Shown: in pieces, positions 36,186-44,563 of the stretch
Position numbering within the stretch: position 1 is the stretch's first letter
Layout of the letters: each line of letters opens with the position of its first letter
Assembly (NCBI RefSeq): GCF_003002055.1
Contig: NZ_PVZF01000002.1
Coordinates: forward strand, 310,001 to 374,000
Origin: Kineococcus rhizosphaerae
GTDB taxonomy: Bacteria > Actinomycetota > Actinomycetes > Actinomycetales > Kineococcaceae
Length of the DNA: 64,000 bases
Direction: 5' to 3'
The notes under the pieces: generated by a model
The model's database searches: none
What the model saw: the letters and a program-made list of their open reading frames with translations, nothing else
What the model was told of the DNA's origin: nothing
Translations under genes and position numbers: made by a program

Positions 36186-36556
36186 CCCTCGTTCGCCCAG
36201 CTCGGGGGCTTGTGCGACGTCGCCGACGGCCTTCCGCAGATCCAGGACCCGGACGTCGGTCCGCAGTTGTCCGCACGGGCCACCGCGGCATCCATCCGGT
36301 CCGCCACGCCGTCGAGCTCGTCGTCGAAGAGGCCGGCGCAGACGTCGAACGTCATCGCTGCCGACGCATGTCAGTCGCGCCGTCGTGCTCGCCCGTCCTC
36401 ACGTGCGGGGTCCCGCTGCTGGTGACGGCCTGTGGGGTGCCGTTCGTCCCATCGTGACGCGCGTACCGCCGCCGGGTCACGCCCGCGGGGGCGATCGGGT
36501 GAGCCTGCCCCGAACAGTCCCGGTACAGCTCGGACGCGGCCCTACGGTCGCTCACC
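36186..36556. other. Spacer at the left end of the islet
   Basis: 371 bp without a supported gene. A minus-strand frame (36131-36355, beginning MTFDVCAGLFDDELDGV) is open but overlaps the tRNA and has no recognisable domain; it could be a relic of the element. No integrase motif (R...HxxR...Y) was seen on either strand. Confidence 0.45.
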
Positions 36557-36859
36557 GTGGCCGATCTGGAGATGAACACCCTGGCGGTGATCGGCCTCGG
36601 CGTCGAGGTCGGCCGGTGGGGCACCGAACTGGACCAGGCCCGCACCGCCTCGGCGTTCTCCTTCGACGCCGGCGCCGAGTGCCCCGGCGGTCTGGACGCC
36701 GCGGTCTCCGGCGTCGTCGGCGCGGCACAGGCCGCGTTGACCGCCCTGGCCACCGCCACCTCGGCCGTGGGTGCCTTCGACGTGCTGAGCGCCCGCACGT
36801 TCCAGGAGGAGGACGACGCCCTCGCCGGCGCTGTCCCGCACACCGGGGTCCCGAAGTGA
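36557..36859 (+). CDS. Small WXG100/ESX-like partner protein
   Basis: 100 aa, predicted mostly helical, with a short RWG turn near residue 21 (VEVGRWGTELDQARTA) and an Ala-rich second helix (VVGAAQAALTALATATSAVGAFDVL), size and layout of the small proteins encoded upstream of type VII-secreted toxins. No signal peptide. GTG start at 36557; its stop overlaps the toxin GTG (GTGA), so both are co-translated. Probable chaperone or secretion partner of the toxin; inferred from position and size. Confidence 0.6.
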   Translation: MADLEMNTLAVIGLGVEVGRWGTELDQARTASAFSFDAGAECPGGLDAAVSGVVGAAQAALTALATATSAVGAFDVLSARTFQEEDDALAGAVPHTGVPK

Positions 36860-38250
36860 GCACCGCCACCGCAGCAGAGGCTTTCGCGCCGATCACCGGT
36901 GACCCCGGCGCCCTGCGCGCGGCAGCGGCCACGTTCACCGACCACGCCGACACTCTGAGCCGGACCTCGTCCCGGCTGGTCGGTGCGTCCACGGTTGCGG
37001 GGTGGAGCGGGCAGGCGGCCACCGCCCACGGCGCGATGACCCTCGACACCTCCGGGAAGGCCTCTCGCGCTGCGACGGCCTGCGAGGCCACCGCCCACGA
37101 CCTGACGGTGGCGGCGCGACTGCTGGAGCAGGCGCAGGACCGGATGCGCTCCTTGGCCGTGCAGGCCGACGCGACCGACCGCGACCTCAGTGCTGCGCAG
37201 GGACGCTCGGCGATGGCCGCCGCCGTGCTGGACCCGGCTGCTGCCGCCACGGCGGACGGCGACGTGCAGCACGCCACCGCCCGCCTGCAGCACCTGCGGC
37301 GGGAGGCTGAGGGGCTGCGCGCGACGTGCGAGGCGGACCTGCGCCGGTGCGCGAACCTCATCGACGACTCCGCCGACCACCTGCGCTCCATCACTCCGCC
37401 GGCTCCGTCGGCGGGGACCGTCGACACCGACGTGCCGTGGTGGGAGCAGGCGCTGTCCGCTGCTGCGGCCGTGGCGTCCCTGCCCGTCTTGAACACCGTG
37501 CACACCTGGGACGTCCTGACCGGGGTCGCCGAGCACTACCGCGACGACCCCGGCGAGCTGCTGGACCTCCTGGCCCACTCCAGCGAGCTGCTCGGCGGGA
37601 TGACGCTGATGCTCGGTGGCGGGGCTCTCTTCCTCGGTGGGGTCGGCGCCGACATCACGGGTGTCGGCGCAGTGGTCGGGGTTCCCGCCAACGCCGCCGG
37701 CGCCGCAGTCGCCGTGGGCGGCGCCGGGATCACAGCTGCGGGTGGGGCTGGGCTGGCCGGCGACTTCTCCACGCTGGACCGGTCGTTGAAGGACCGCCAA
37801 GCCGACCCCGGGTGGCAGGGCCGGCCCGGCAACAACGACGGGAGCACCCCGGCGACACCGGCTGGTGGTCGCCCCTACGACCCGAAGATCGCCGACGACG
37901 TCCCGCCCTGGGGCACGAAGGACCCCAAGACCCGGGGAACGCTCGTCACGGGCGACGGCACCCGCCGAGTCGTCCAGGACCGGGCCAGCGGGATCGACCC
38001 CACGGTCGAGGCCATCGCCAGACCGCGCCCCGGCATGAACGGTCGCCTCAAGACCCACGTCGAAGCCCAGGCCGCGGCTGAGATGCGCGCCAGCGGCACG
38101 CGGGAAGCCACCCTGTACATCAACCGTCTGCCCTGCACGGGCGCCAAGGGCGGGTGTGAGGACTTCCTGCCGAGGATGGTCCCCAAGGGCTCCAAGCTCA
38201 CCGTGTACGGTCCCGACGGGTACGCCCGTGTCGTCGTTGGAGAAGGCTGA
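36856..38250 (+). CDS. Polymorphic toxin with C-terminal DddA/SCP1.201-like DNA cytosine deaminase domain
   Basis: 464 aa. N-terminal helical WXG100-like region (residues ~1-190) with the WSG turn in VAGWSGQAATAH; hydrophobic Gly/Ala-rich stretch (~255-305) that may help membrane passage; Pro-rich linker; C-terminal deaminase. The deaminase site is THVEAQAAAEMR (His401 zinc ligand, Glu403 catalytic) followed by INRLPCTGAKGGCEDFLPRMVPKGS with zinc cysteines Cys427 and Cys434, then LTVYGPDG. This HxE...PCx6C layout with VPxGSxLTVYGP is that of the SCP1.201-like family, to which Burkholderia DddA (double-stranded DNA cytosine deaminase) belongs. Likely exported by a type VII system. Stop overlaps the immunity ATG (TGATG). 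Confidence 0.82.
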   Translation: MSTATAAEAFAPITGDPGALRAAAATFTDHADTLSRTSSRLVGASTVAGWSGQAATAHGAMTLDTSGKASRAATACEATAHDLTVAARLLEQAQDRMRSLAVQADATDRDLSAAQGRSAMAAAVLDPAAAATADGDVQHATARLQHLRREAEGLRATCEADLRRCANLIDDSADHLRSITPPAPSAGTVDTDVPWWEQALSAAAAVASLPVLNTVHTWDVLTGVAEHYRDDPGELLDLLAHSSELLGGMTLMLGGGALFLGGVGADITGVGAVVGVPANAAGAAVAVGGAGITAAGGAGLAGDFSTLDRSLKDRQADPGWQGRPGNNDGSTPATPAGGRPYDPKIADDVPPWGTKDPKTRGTLVTGDGTRRVVQDRASGIDPTVEAIARPRPGMNGRLKTHVEAQAAAEMRASGTREATLYINRLPCTGAKGGCEDFLPRMVPKGSKLTVYGPDGYARVVVGEG

Positions 38251-38747
38251 TGATCTTCCACCCGCCGTCGGAGGACTACCCGTACCAGGTTGCGGCGCAC
38301 GGTGACCTGTCGGTGGGAGGGCTCACGAGCCTGGCCGCGATCGACGCGGCCCTCGACCGTCTCGACGCCCTCCGCAGGGGGGTGGACGGTGGTGTGTACC
38401 CCGACGGTCACGTCGAGAACGAGATGTGGGTGGTCTGCGTCGTGCCCACCTTCGTCACCACCCTGCCCTTCGAGGAGCGTCTCGACGTCCCGACCATGGA
38501 CGTCGGCGTGGGCAGTGACCGGGTGCCGGTGCACTGGGACCACGAGGAGGGCGGCCACAACGCCACCGCCCGCAGCGAACGCCCCGAGGACGCTGAGGAC
38601 CGGACGGAGCTGACGTACCGCACCGGAGGTGACTGGGGCTGGACCACCCCGGCCGAACTCGTGCCCGCGGACGCCGCTCGCGAGGCGGTGCGCCAGTGGC
38701 TGACCACAGGACGGCGGCCCACGAACATCGCCTGGGAAGACCTGTAG
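38250..38747 (+). CDS. Imm1-like immunity protein to the deaminase toxin
   Basis: 165 aa, acidic, no signal peptide. The C-terminal stretch YRTGGDWGWTTPAELVPADAAREAVRQWLTTGRRPTNIAWEDL matches the Imm1 pattern (Gly-Asp-Trp, then a helix with a TGxRPTxIxW ending), a family repeatedly found next to deaminase toxins. ATG shares one base with the toxin stop and is preceded by TTGGAGAAGG, so translation is coupled. Expected to bind and block the deaminase active site in the cytoplasm; pairing is inferred from adjacency. Confidence 0.75.
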   Translation: MIFHPPSEDYPYQVAAHGDLSVGGLTSLAAIDAALDRLDALRRGVDGGVYPDGHVENEMWVVCVVPTFVTTLPFEERLDVPTMDVGVGSDRVPVHWDHEEGGHNATARSERPEDAEDRTELTYRTGGDWGWTTPAELVPADAAREAVRQWLTTGRRPTNIAWEDL

Positions 38748-38809
38748 TCGTCCCTGCTGCCGCCATCGAGCGACGAGAGGGCCCAGGTCACGGAGGAGGT
38801 GCAGCGGAA

Positions 38810-39097
38810 GTGCTCGAGTGTCATCCCGACGACCTGTGGAACGGGCACGACTGGGCGACCTGGTGGGCCTGGCTGCAGCCGGCTCAACGCCGGCAGCTCC
38901 TCGACCTCGCGTGGGGCGAGGAGCCCGCCCAGGTCCTCGGAGACCGCGTGACGAGGTTGCGCGGTGCGACCTACCCGGTCACGGACCAGGCCGTCTCCGC
39001 GATCGGCCGGCACTGGACCCGTACCCGCAACCTCGCCACCGACGCCTTCCTCGTCTTCCTCGACGAGCAGCGCGCTGCTGCTGCTGACCACCTCTGA
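38810..39097 (+). CDS. Hypothetical 95-aa protein in the islet
   Basis: GTG at 38810 preceded at 10 nt by a strong GGAGGAGG. The product (starts VLECHPDDLWNGHDWATWWAWLQPA) is rich in Trp (six), has no signal peptide or membrane segment, and belongs to no family I recognise. Placed 62 bp after the immunity gene and inside the att-like repeats, it could be a second immunity or accessory protein. A longer frame from 38696 would overlap the immunity gene and is not preferred. Confidence 0.5.
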   Translation: MLECHPDDLWNGHDWATWWAWLQPAQRRQLLDLAWGEEPAQVLGDRVTRLRGATYPVTDQAVSAIGRHWTRTRNLATDAFLVFLDEQRAAAADHL

Positions 39098-39247
39098 CCC
39101 GACGACCGCGCCGACCCGCGTGGGCGGTGACGTACTGGCGAGTGCTGTCGCTGACGTCGTCGCGGTCGGGGCCGGCAGGACGGGGTGGCCGCCCTCACCG
39201 GTAGCCGGGCCCGCAGCGGGTGCGTCCACCGTGGTGCCGTCGGCGAA

Positions 39248-39278
39248 CCTCGGTCGTGGGTTCCAGCCCCACCCGCCC
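39248..39278 (+). repeat. attR-like copy of the tRNA-Met 3' end
   Basis: 31 bp, 30 identical to 36153-36183, in direct orientation, 3,095 bp downstream. No cloverleaf can form here, so it is a duplicated fragment and not a tRNA. Confidence 0.8.
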
Positions 39279-39316
39279 TGCTCGCTGCCCCTCCGGGGCC
39301 GGAGAGGTCCCGCCCC

Positions 39317-39487
39317 TCACCACAGCTTCCCGCGCCAGCTCAGGCCCTTGAACAACCGCACCGTCACGCGCCCGGTCGACGAGACGGTCGCCCGTCCGAG
39401 TCGCTTCGACACGCTCACGCCGCGCCTGCCCGCGCTGACGCGGACCCCACGACCGAGGCTCTTGGACCAGCGGAACGAGAACGGCAC
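39317..39487 (-). CDS. DUF4236-like small protein
   Basis: 56 aa: PFSFRWSKSLGRGVRVSAGRR then GVSVSKRLGRATVSSTGRVTVRLFKGLSWR. The FxFR-S-LGxGVRVxxxxxGxSxS pattern is that of DUF4236, short basic proteins often adjoining mobile elements. GTG 39487 has AGGAG upstream on the minus strand; an upstream start at 39517 would lack one. Lies just outside the right islet repeat. Function unknown. Confidence 0.6.
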   Translation of the reverse strand: MPFSFRWSKSLGRGVRVSAGRRGVSVSKRLGRATVSSTGRVTVRLFKGLSWRGKLW

Positions 39488-39632
39488 CCTGCACTCCTGA
39501 CGTCGACTGCTCACCACCTCGGCAACGGCGGGCCGGCCGCGGGCGTGCCGCCCGCAGCCGCACCTCCGCCGGGCGCCCCCGCCCCGGTGCGGGACCGGGT
39601 GCGGCGTGCGGGTCCGGCCGGTGGAACCGCTC

Positions 39633-39794
39633 TCAGCGCGAAGCCCTGGCCCGCAACGTCTCCAGCAGCCGCCCGCGCGACGTCTGCGGCCGCGGCGGCA
39701 GGACCGCGGTCGCCGCGTTCCCGACCCGCGGCGTCGTCGTCGCGGTGGTCGCCGTCGAGGGCCGGTCGGTGGCGGTGGGCGTGCGGGTGGTCAT
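39633..39794 (-). CDS. Small Thr/Arg-rich hypothetical protein
   Basis: 53 aa (starts MTTRTPTATDRPS, ends RGRLLETLRARASR). ATG 39794 has AGAGAGG 7 nt upstream. Low-complexity Thr/Pro composition and no known domain; could be a real micro-gene or a chance frame. Confidence 0.35.
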   Translation of the reverse strand: MTTRTPTATDRPSTATTATTTPRVGNAATAVLPPRPQTSRGRLLETLRARASR

Positions 39795-39917
39795 CGGGGA
39801 ACCTCTCTGTCGGGTCGGCGCAGCGGACGTCCGCGGCGAGCGCACGGGGACGCCCGGGAGTCAGCCGGTCGTCCCAGGAAGTTCGGGCGATCGTGCCGGT
39901 GACGACAGCCGCTGATC

Positions 39918-39941
39918 GGGTGAGACCCGGTGGGCTCACCC
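39918..39941 (-). terminator. Hairpin at the end of the thioredoxin-like gene
   Basis: GGGTGAG...CTCACCC with an inner CCC/GGG pair, overlapping the stop codon of the minus-strand gene. Confidence 0.4.
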
Positions 39942-40217
39942 TTCCGGGGGAACGGCGCGGGCCATCGCGGCGAGCAGGTGCGGCAACCTCGGGGCGCCGG
40001 CGGCCCGGAACACCTCGCGGCCCGCCCCGTCGCGGACGACGATCGTGGGGGTGCTCGTGATCTGCTGCGCCGCAGCACGTTCGACGTCGTCGGCGACGTC
40101 GAACTCGGAAACCTGCGCCGCGGGCACGAGGCGCGCGGCGTCGTGCACGACCCGGCGCGCGGTGCGGCACGGGGCGCAGAACGCGGACGAGTACAGCTCG
40201 ACGATCACCCCGTCCAC
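39936..40217 (-). CDS. Thioredoxin-like protein
   Basis: 93 aa: VIVELYSSAFCAPCRTARRVV with the redox motif CAPC (near residues 14-17), DVADDVERAAAQQITSTPTIVV containing the cis-Pro (STPT), and a C-terminal helix. This is a minimal thioredoxin/glutaredoxin fold, cytoplasmic. The GTG at 40217 is used; GTG 40208 is an alternative. Partner reductase not in this window. Confidence 0.75.
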   Translation of the reverse strand: MDGVIVELYSSAFCAPCRTARRVVHDAARLVPAAQVSEFDVADDVERAAAQQITSTPTIVVRDGAGREVFRAAGAPRLPHLLAAMARAVPPEG

Positions 40218-40253
40218 AACACCGCCGCACCCGCGCCGCTTCCCCCGCGGGGC

Positions 40254-40961
40254 CTACCGCGCGTCGCGCAGGACCTCGCCCGGCTGCACGAGACCGGCGG
40301 AGAACGCCAGCACGACGGCCTGCACGCGGTCGCGGGAACGGGTCTTGGCCAGCACCCGCCCGACGTGCGTCTTGACGGTCGCCTCGGACACGACGAAGCG
40401 CTGGGCGATCTCACCGTTGGTCAGGCCGTGCGCCATGCACTCCAGGACCTCGAGCTCGCGCGGGGTCAGGTCGGCCGGGATCGTCTGCGCCGCAGCCGGG
40501 GACACCGCCGAGCTCGCGCGCAGCAGCGGACCGACGTGCTGCAGCAACCGGCGCGTCGAACTGGCCGCGATCACGGCGTCGCCGGCGTGGACGGTGCGGA
40601 CCGCGGCCAGCAGCTCCTCCGGCGGGGCGTCCTTGAGCAGGAACCCGCTGGCCCCGGCGCCGATGGCCGACACCACGTACTCGTCGAGGTCGAACGTCGT
40701 CAGCACGACGACCTTCGGCGCCCCCTCGCCGAGGGAACCGGTGATGCGGCGCGTCGCCTCGATCCCGTCCAGCCCGGGCATGCGCACGTCCATCAGCACC
40801 ACGTCGGCCGCGGTCGACGTGACGACCCGCACCGCGTCGGCGCCGTCGGAGGCCTCCGCCACGACCTGCAGGTCCGGCTGGGAGTCGATGACCATCCGGA
40901 AACCCGCCCGCACGAGCTGCTGGTCGTCGACGAGGATCACGCGGATCGGCGAGGGACTCAC
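40254..40961 (-). CDS. NarL/LuxR-family response regulator
   Basis: 235 aa: receiver VILVDDQQLVRAGFRMVIDSQ with phospho-acceptor Asp58 in VVLMDVRMPGLDGIEATRRI, LTTFDLDEYV, FLLKDAPPEELLAAVRTV; C-terminal LuxR HTH LTPRELEVLECMAHGLTNGEIAQRFVVSEATVKTHVGRVLAKTRSRDRVQAVVLAF. GTG at 40961 starts one base after the upstream kinase stop, so it is the kinase partner. Targets unknown. Confidence 0.92.
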   Translation of the reverse strand: MSPSPIRVILVDDQQLVRAGFRMVIDSQPDLQVVAEASDGADAVRVVTSTAADVVLMDVRMPGLDGIEATRRITGSLGEGAPKVVVLTTFDLDEYVVSAIGAGASGFLLKDAPPEELLAAVRTVHAGDAVIAASSTRRLLQHVGPLLRASSAVSPAAAQTIPADLTPRELEVLECMAHGLTNGEIAQRFVVSEATVKTHVGRVLAKTRSRDRVQAVVLAFSAGLVQPGEVLRDAR

Positions 40962-40962
40962 C

Positions 40963-42135
40963 TCAGGAACTGTAGGGAAGCCTCGCGCGCACCGAGAACC
41001 CGCCGCCGGGCCGGGGGCCGCTGAGCACCGTCCCGCCGTGCAGCCGGGCGCGTTCGGACATCCCCACCAGCCCCTGCCCGCCGGGGCTCGGCTGGACCAT
41101 CGCGGCGGCACCCCGGCCGTCGTCGTCGACCTCCAGCCGCAGGCCGTCGTCCTCCCAGCGCACCCGCACGCGCGTCCGCGCCCGGGGACCGGCGTGCTTG
41201 AGGACGTTGGTCAGCGACTCCTGCACGATCCGGTACGCGGCCAGCCCGATGGCCGGGGGCAGGTCCCGGCGCTCGCCGGTGACCTCGGCGCTGACCGGCA
41301 GCCCGCTGGCCCGCACCTGCTCGACGAGGTCGCCGATCATCGCGGCGTCGGGCTGGGGCGCGCGGTCGTCGCCGGGGCCGGTGCGCAGGACCCCCAGGAG
41401 GTTGCGCATGTCGGTCAGGGCCTGGCGCCCCGTGCCGGAGATCGTCTCCAGCACCTGCACCGCGACCTGCGGGTCCGCGGTCGCGGCGTAGCGGCCGCCG
41501 TCGGCCTGGGCGATGATCACCGACAGCGAGTGGGCCACGACGTCGTGCATCTCGCGGGCGATGCGCTGGCGCTCGGTGGTCGCGGCCATCCGCGACTCGT
41601 TCTCCCGCTCGTTCTCCAGCAGCCGGGCCCGTTCGACCAGGGCGAGCTCGTTCTGGCGCTGCGCCCGGCGCAGGCTGCCCAGCGACCAGCTGGCGAGCAC
41701 GGAGAACCCGATGAGGAAGGACAGCAGGACGACCCCGCCCACGGTGACGGGGAAGTAGCGCACCGAGCAGATCACCGCCCCGGCCAGGCCCAGCAGCAGG
41801 CCTGCGCGCGAGGCCCACGGCCGGGCGTACCCGGCGAGGGAGAAGACCGAGACGAGCACCGCGACGTTGGCGTAGGAGGGCGAGGGCAGGAGCAGCTGGA
41901 CCAACCCGAAGACGGCGACCAGCCCCCCGGAGACCTCCGGGAACCGGCGGCGCACGGCCAGCGGCAACGTCATCCCCAGCGCGACGACCGCAGCCGGGGC
42001 GCCGACGTCGTCGGCGAGGCTGCCCGCCCAGGCCAGGGCGGCCAGGCCGAGGGCCAGGGAGGCGTCGATCAGGACGCTGTTCGCCCGCGTCCAGCTGACG
42101 ACGCGGTCGAAGACGTTGCGCTGCTCGGCCGACAC
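40963..42135 (-). CDS. Sensor histidine kinase, NarX/DesK-like (HisKA_3)
   Basis: 390 aa. Four to five membrane helices in the first 155 residues without a large extracytoplasmic domain, then coiled-coil RRAQRQNELALVERARLLENERENESRM, dimerisation box TERQRIAREMHDVVAHSLSVII with His197, and ATPase motifs RIVQESLTNVLKHA, VDDDGRG, GGQGLVGMSERARLHGG. This intramembrane-sensor layout is common in actinobacteria and often responds to envelope stress; signal unknown. Start GTG 42135 agrees with the promoter box upstream. Confidence 0.9.
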   Translation of the reverse strand: MSAEQRNVFDRVVSWTRANSVLIDASLALGLAALAWAGSLADDVGAPAAVVALGMTLPLAVRRRFPEVSGGLVAVFGLVQLLLPSPSYANVAVLVSVFSLAGYARPWASRAGLLLGLAGAVICSVRYFPVTVGGVVLLSFLIGFSVLASWSLGSLRRAQRQNELALVERARLLENERENESRMAATTERQRIAREMHDVVAHSLSVIIAQADGGRYAATADPQVAVQVLETISGTGRQALTDMRNLLGVLRTGPGDDRAPQPDAAMIGDLVEQVRASGLPVSAEVTGERRDLPPAIGLAAYRIVQESLTNVLKHAGPRARTRVRVRWEDDGLRLEVDDDGRGAAAMVQPSPGGQGLVGMSERARLHGGTVLSGPRPGGGFSVRARLPYSS

Positions 42136-42147
42136 CTCACCAGCGTA
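42136..42147 (-). promoter_or_regulatory. Leaderless-type -10 box before the histidine kinase
   Basis: On the minus strand TACGCT (42147-42142) precedes the GTG start by 6 nt. Confidence 0.45.
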
Positions 42148-42267
42148 GGAGCGGGGTGGGCGGGGGTCGTCGGACCACGGGACGATCCGCCGGGTCGGTC
42201 CCCGGTCTGATGTCCACCAGGTGAGACGTGGTGACCGCATGCCGGACACCCGACGGGTGGGGTCCAG

Positions 42268-42280
42268 TAGCCTCGCGCGC
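42268..42280 (+). promoter_or_regulatory. Leaderless-type -10 box before leuB
   Basis: TAGCCT (42268-42273) then 7 nt then ATG at 42281. This places the start at 42281 rather than the open codon at 42221. Confidence 0.5.
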
Positions 42281-43333
42281 ATGGCGGACACCTTGCGACT
42301 GGCAGTCATCCCCGGCGACGGCATCGGCCAGGAGGTGACGGTCGAGGCGCTGAAGGTCCTCGCAGCCGTGCTCGACGGGTCCGGGCACCGGGTCGAGACC
42401 ACCGAGTACGACCTCGGCGCCCGCCTCTACCACCGCACCGGCGAGACCCTGCCCGACAGCGTGCTCGAGGAGGTGCGCGGCCACGACGCCATCCTGCTCG
42501 GCGCCATCGGCGACCCCAGCGTCCCCTCCGGCGTCCTGGAGCGCGGGCTGCTGCTGAAGCTGCGCTTCGCCCTGGACCACTACGTCAACCTGCGCCCCTC
42601 CAAGCTGTTCCCGGGGGTCCCGACGCCACTGGCCGACCCCGGCGAGATCGACTTCGTCGTCGTGCGCGAGGGCACCGAGGGGCCCTACGTCGGCAACGGC
42701 GGGGCGGTGCGCGTCGGCACCCCGCACGAGATCGCCACCGAGGTCAGCGTCAACACCGCCTTCGGCGTCGAACGCGTCGTGCGGGACGGTTTCGCGCGCG
42801 CCGCGGCCCGCCCCCGCAAGAAGCTGACGCTGGTCCACAAGCACAACGTCCTCGTCCACGCCGGTCACCTGTGGCGCCGGACCGTCGAGGCCGTCGCCGC
42901 CGAGTTCCCCGACGTCGCCGTCGACTACCTGCACGTCGACGCCGCGACGATCTTCCTGGTCACCGACCCCTCGCGCTTCGACGTGATCGTCACCGACAAC
43001 CTCTTCGGCGACATCCTCACCGACCTCGCCGCCGCGGTCACCGGCGGCATCGGGCTGGCGGCGTCCGGCAACGTCAACCCCGACCGGACCACCCCGAGCA
43101 TGTTCGAACCCGTCCACGGCACGGCCCCCGACATCGCCGGGCAGCAGATCGCCGACCCGACCGCGGCGGTGCTCTCGGTGGCCCTGCTGCTGGACCACCT
43201 GGGCCTGGGCGACGCCGCGGCCCGCGTCGACGCCGCCGTCACCGCCGACCTGGCCCGCCGTGCCGCCGGGGAGGTCGGGGCCCGTCCCACGGCCGCCGTC
43301 GGGGACGCGCTGGCCGCCGCGGTCGTCGCCTGA
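42281..43333 (+). CDS. leuB: 3-isopropylmalate dehydrogenase LeuB
   Basis: NAD-dependent oxidative decarboxylation of 3-isopropylmalate, third step of leucine synthesis. 350 aa: [174 protein letters not shown]. Followed by ilvE; leuC and leuD lie 5.5 kb downstream. Confidence 0.95.
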   Translation: MADTLRLAVIPGDGIGQEVTVEALKVLAAVLDGSGHRVETTEYDLGARLYHRTGETLPDSVLEEVRGHDAILLGAIGDPSVPSGVLERGLLLKLRFALDHYVNLRPSKLFPGVPTPLADPGEIDFVVVREGTEGPYVGNGGAVRVGTPHEIATEVSVNTAFGVERVVRDGFARAAARPRKKLTLVHKHNVLVHAGHLWRRTVEAVAAEFPDVAVDYLHVDAATIFLVTDPSRFDVIVTDNLFGDILTDLAAAVTGGIGLAASGNVNPDRTTPSMFEPVHGTAPDIAGQQIADPTAAVLSVALLLDHLGLGDAAARVDAAVTADLARRAAGEVGARPTAAVGDALAAAVVA

Positions 43334-43382
43334 GGGCGGGGTACCGTCGGACCACCCGTTCTTTCACGACTGAGGAGCACGC

Positions 43383-44486
43383 ATGACCGCCACGCCGACC
43401 GCTGGGTTGACGTTCCCCGTGACGCCGTCGGCGGTGCCGGTCTCGGAGCAGCGCCGGGCCGAGATCCTGGCGGCGCCCGGGTTCGGGAAGTTCTTCACCG
43501 ACCACATGGCGGTGGCGACCTGGACGCAGGGCGCCGGCTGGCACGACGCGGCCGTCGTCCCCTACGGCCCGCTCCAGCTCGACCCGGCCGCGGCGGTGCT
43601 GCACTACGCGCAGGAGATCTTCGAAGGTCTCAAGGCCTACCGGCACGCCGACGGCTCGGTCTGGACGTTCCGCCCCGAGGCCAACGCCGCGCGCCTGGCC
43701 CGCTCGGCGCGCCGCCTCGCGCTGCCCGAGATCAGCGAGGAGATGTTCCTCGAGGCCATCACCCAGCTCGTGCGGGCCGACGAGGCGTGGGTGCCCTCCG
43801 GCGGGGAGAGCTCGCTGTACCTGCGCCCCTTCGTCATCGCCACGGAGGCCTTCCTCGGCGTGCGTGCCGCGCACGAGGTGAAGTTCCTCGTCATCGCCTC
43901 CCCGGCGGGCGCGTACTTCCCCGGGGGCGTGAAACCCGTCTCCATCTGGTTGTCGCAGCACTACACCCGCGCCGCGGTGGGCGGCACGGGGGCGGCCAAG
44001 TGCGGCGGGAACTACGCCGCCAGCCTCCTGGCCCAGAACGAGGCGAGCGAGAACGGGTGCGACCAGGTCTGCTTCCTGGACGCGGCCGAGAACCGCTTCG
44101 TCGAGGAACTCGGCGGGATGAACCTCTACTTCGTCCACGACGACGGCTCGATCGTCACCCCCGAGCTCACCGGGACGATCCTGGAGGGCATCACCCGCGA
44201 CTCGATCGTCGAACTGGCCCGCGACCTCGGCCACGAGGTGAGCGAGCGGCGCATCAGCATCGACGAGTGGCGCGAGGGCGTGGCGTCGGGCCGCATCACC
44301 GAGGTGTTCGCCTGCGGGACCGCCGCGGCCGTGACGCCCGTCGGCAAGCTCGTCTCGCCCGAGGGTGAGCTGGTCCACGGCGGCGGTGTCGCCGGCGAGG
44401 TGACGATGAAGATCCGCAACACCCTGCTGGACCTGCAGTACGGCCGGACGCAGGACACCCACGGCTGGCTGCACCGCATCGTCTGA
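43383..44486 (+). CDS. ilvE: Branched-chain-amino-acid aminotransferase IlvE
   Basis: 367-aa fold-IV PLP enzyme, last step of Leu/Ile/Val synthesis. Motifs: [93 protein letters not shown] (PLP Lys in AAKCGGNY), [49 protein letters not shown] with GAGGAG upstream. 49 bp after leuB, probably the same transcript. Confidence 0.95.
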   Translation: MTATPTAGLTFPVTPSAVPVSEQRRAEILAAPGFGKFFTDHMAVATWTQGAGWHDAAVVPYGPLQLDPAAAVLHYAQEIFEGLKAYRHADGSVWTFRPEANAARLARSARRLALPEISEEMFLEAITQLVRADEAWVPSGGESSLYLRPFVIATEAFLGVRAAHEVKFLVIASPAGAYFPGGVKPVSIWLSQHYTRAAVGGTGAAKCGGNYAASLLAQNEASENGCDQVCFLDAAENRFVEELGGMNLYFVHDDGSIVTPELTGTILEGITRDSIVELARDLGHEVSERRISIDEWREGVASGRITEVFACGTAAAVTPVGKLVSPEGELVHGGGVAGEVTMKIRNTLLDLQYGRTQDTHGWLHRIV

Positions 44487-44551
44487 GCCGCGCCCGGCCC
44501 CGGGTCCGAACCCCGGTCCGAACCCCGGGACCGACCCGCGGGCCGGATCAC

Positions 44552-44563
44552 TAGGGTGAACCC
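44552..44563 (+). promoter_or_regulatory. Leaderless-type -10 box before the FAH-family gene
   Basis: TAGGGT (44552-44557), 6 nt, then ATG at 44564. Confidence 0.45.

Larger units (their letters stand above)
36153..39278 (+). mobile_element. 3.1-kb genomic islet integrated at tRNA-Met, carrying a toxin-immunity cassette
   Basis: The segment lies between the 3' part of tRNA-Met and a 30/31-bp duplicate of it, the classical footprint of tyrosine-integrase insertion into a tRNA gene. It contains the WXG-like gene, deaminase toxin, immunity gene and a 95-aa ORF, and none of the housekeeping genes found on either side. No integrase is visible, so the element is either a decayed remnant or was mobilised in trans. 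The mismatch in the right copy falls in the T-loop, so that copy no longer encodes a working tRNA end. Confidence 0.7.

Noticed and set aside
36131-36355. Minus-strand 74-codon frame overlapping tRNA-Met
   Set aside because: Overlaps the tRNA, lacks a convincing ribosome site and matches nothing I know; noted only as a possible relic.
39248-39278. Second tRNA-Met-like sequence
   Set aside because: Only the 3' 31 bp are present; no D-arm or anticodon arm can form, so it is an attachment-site duplicate rather than a tRNA.
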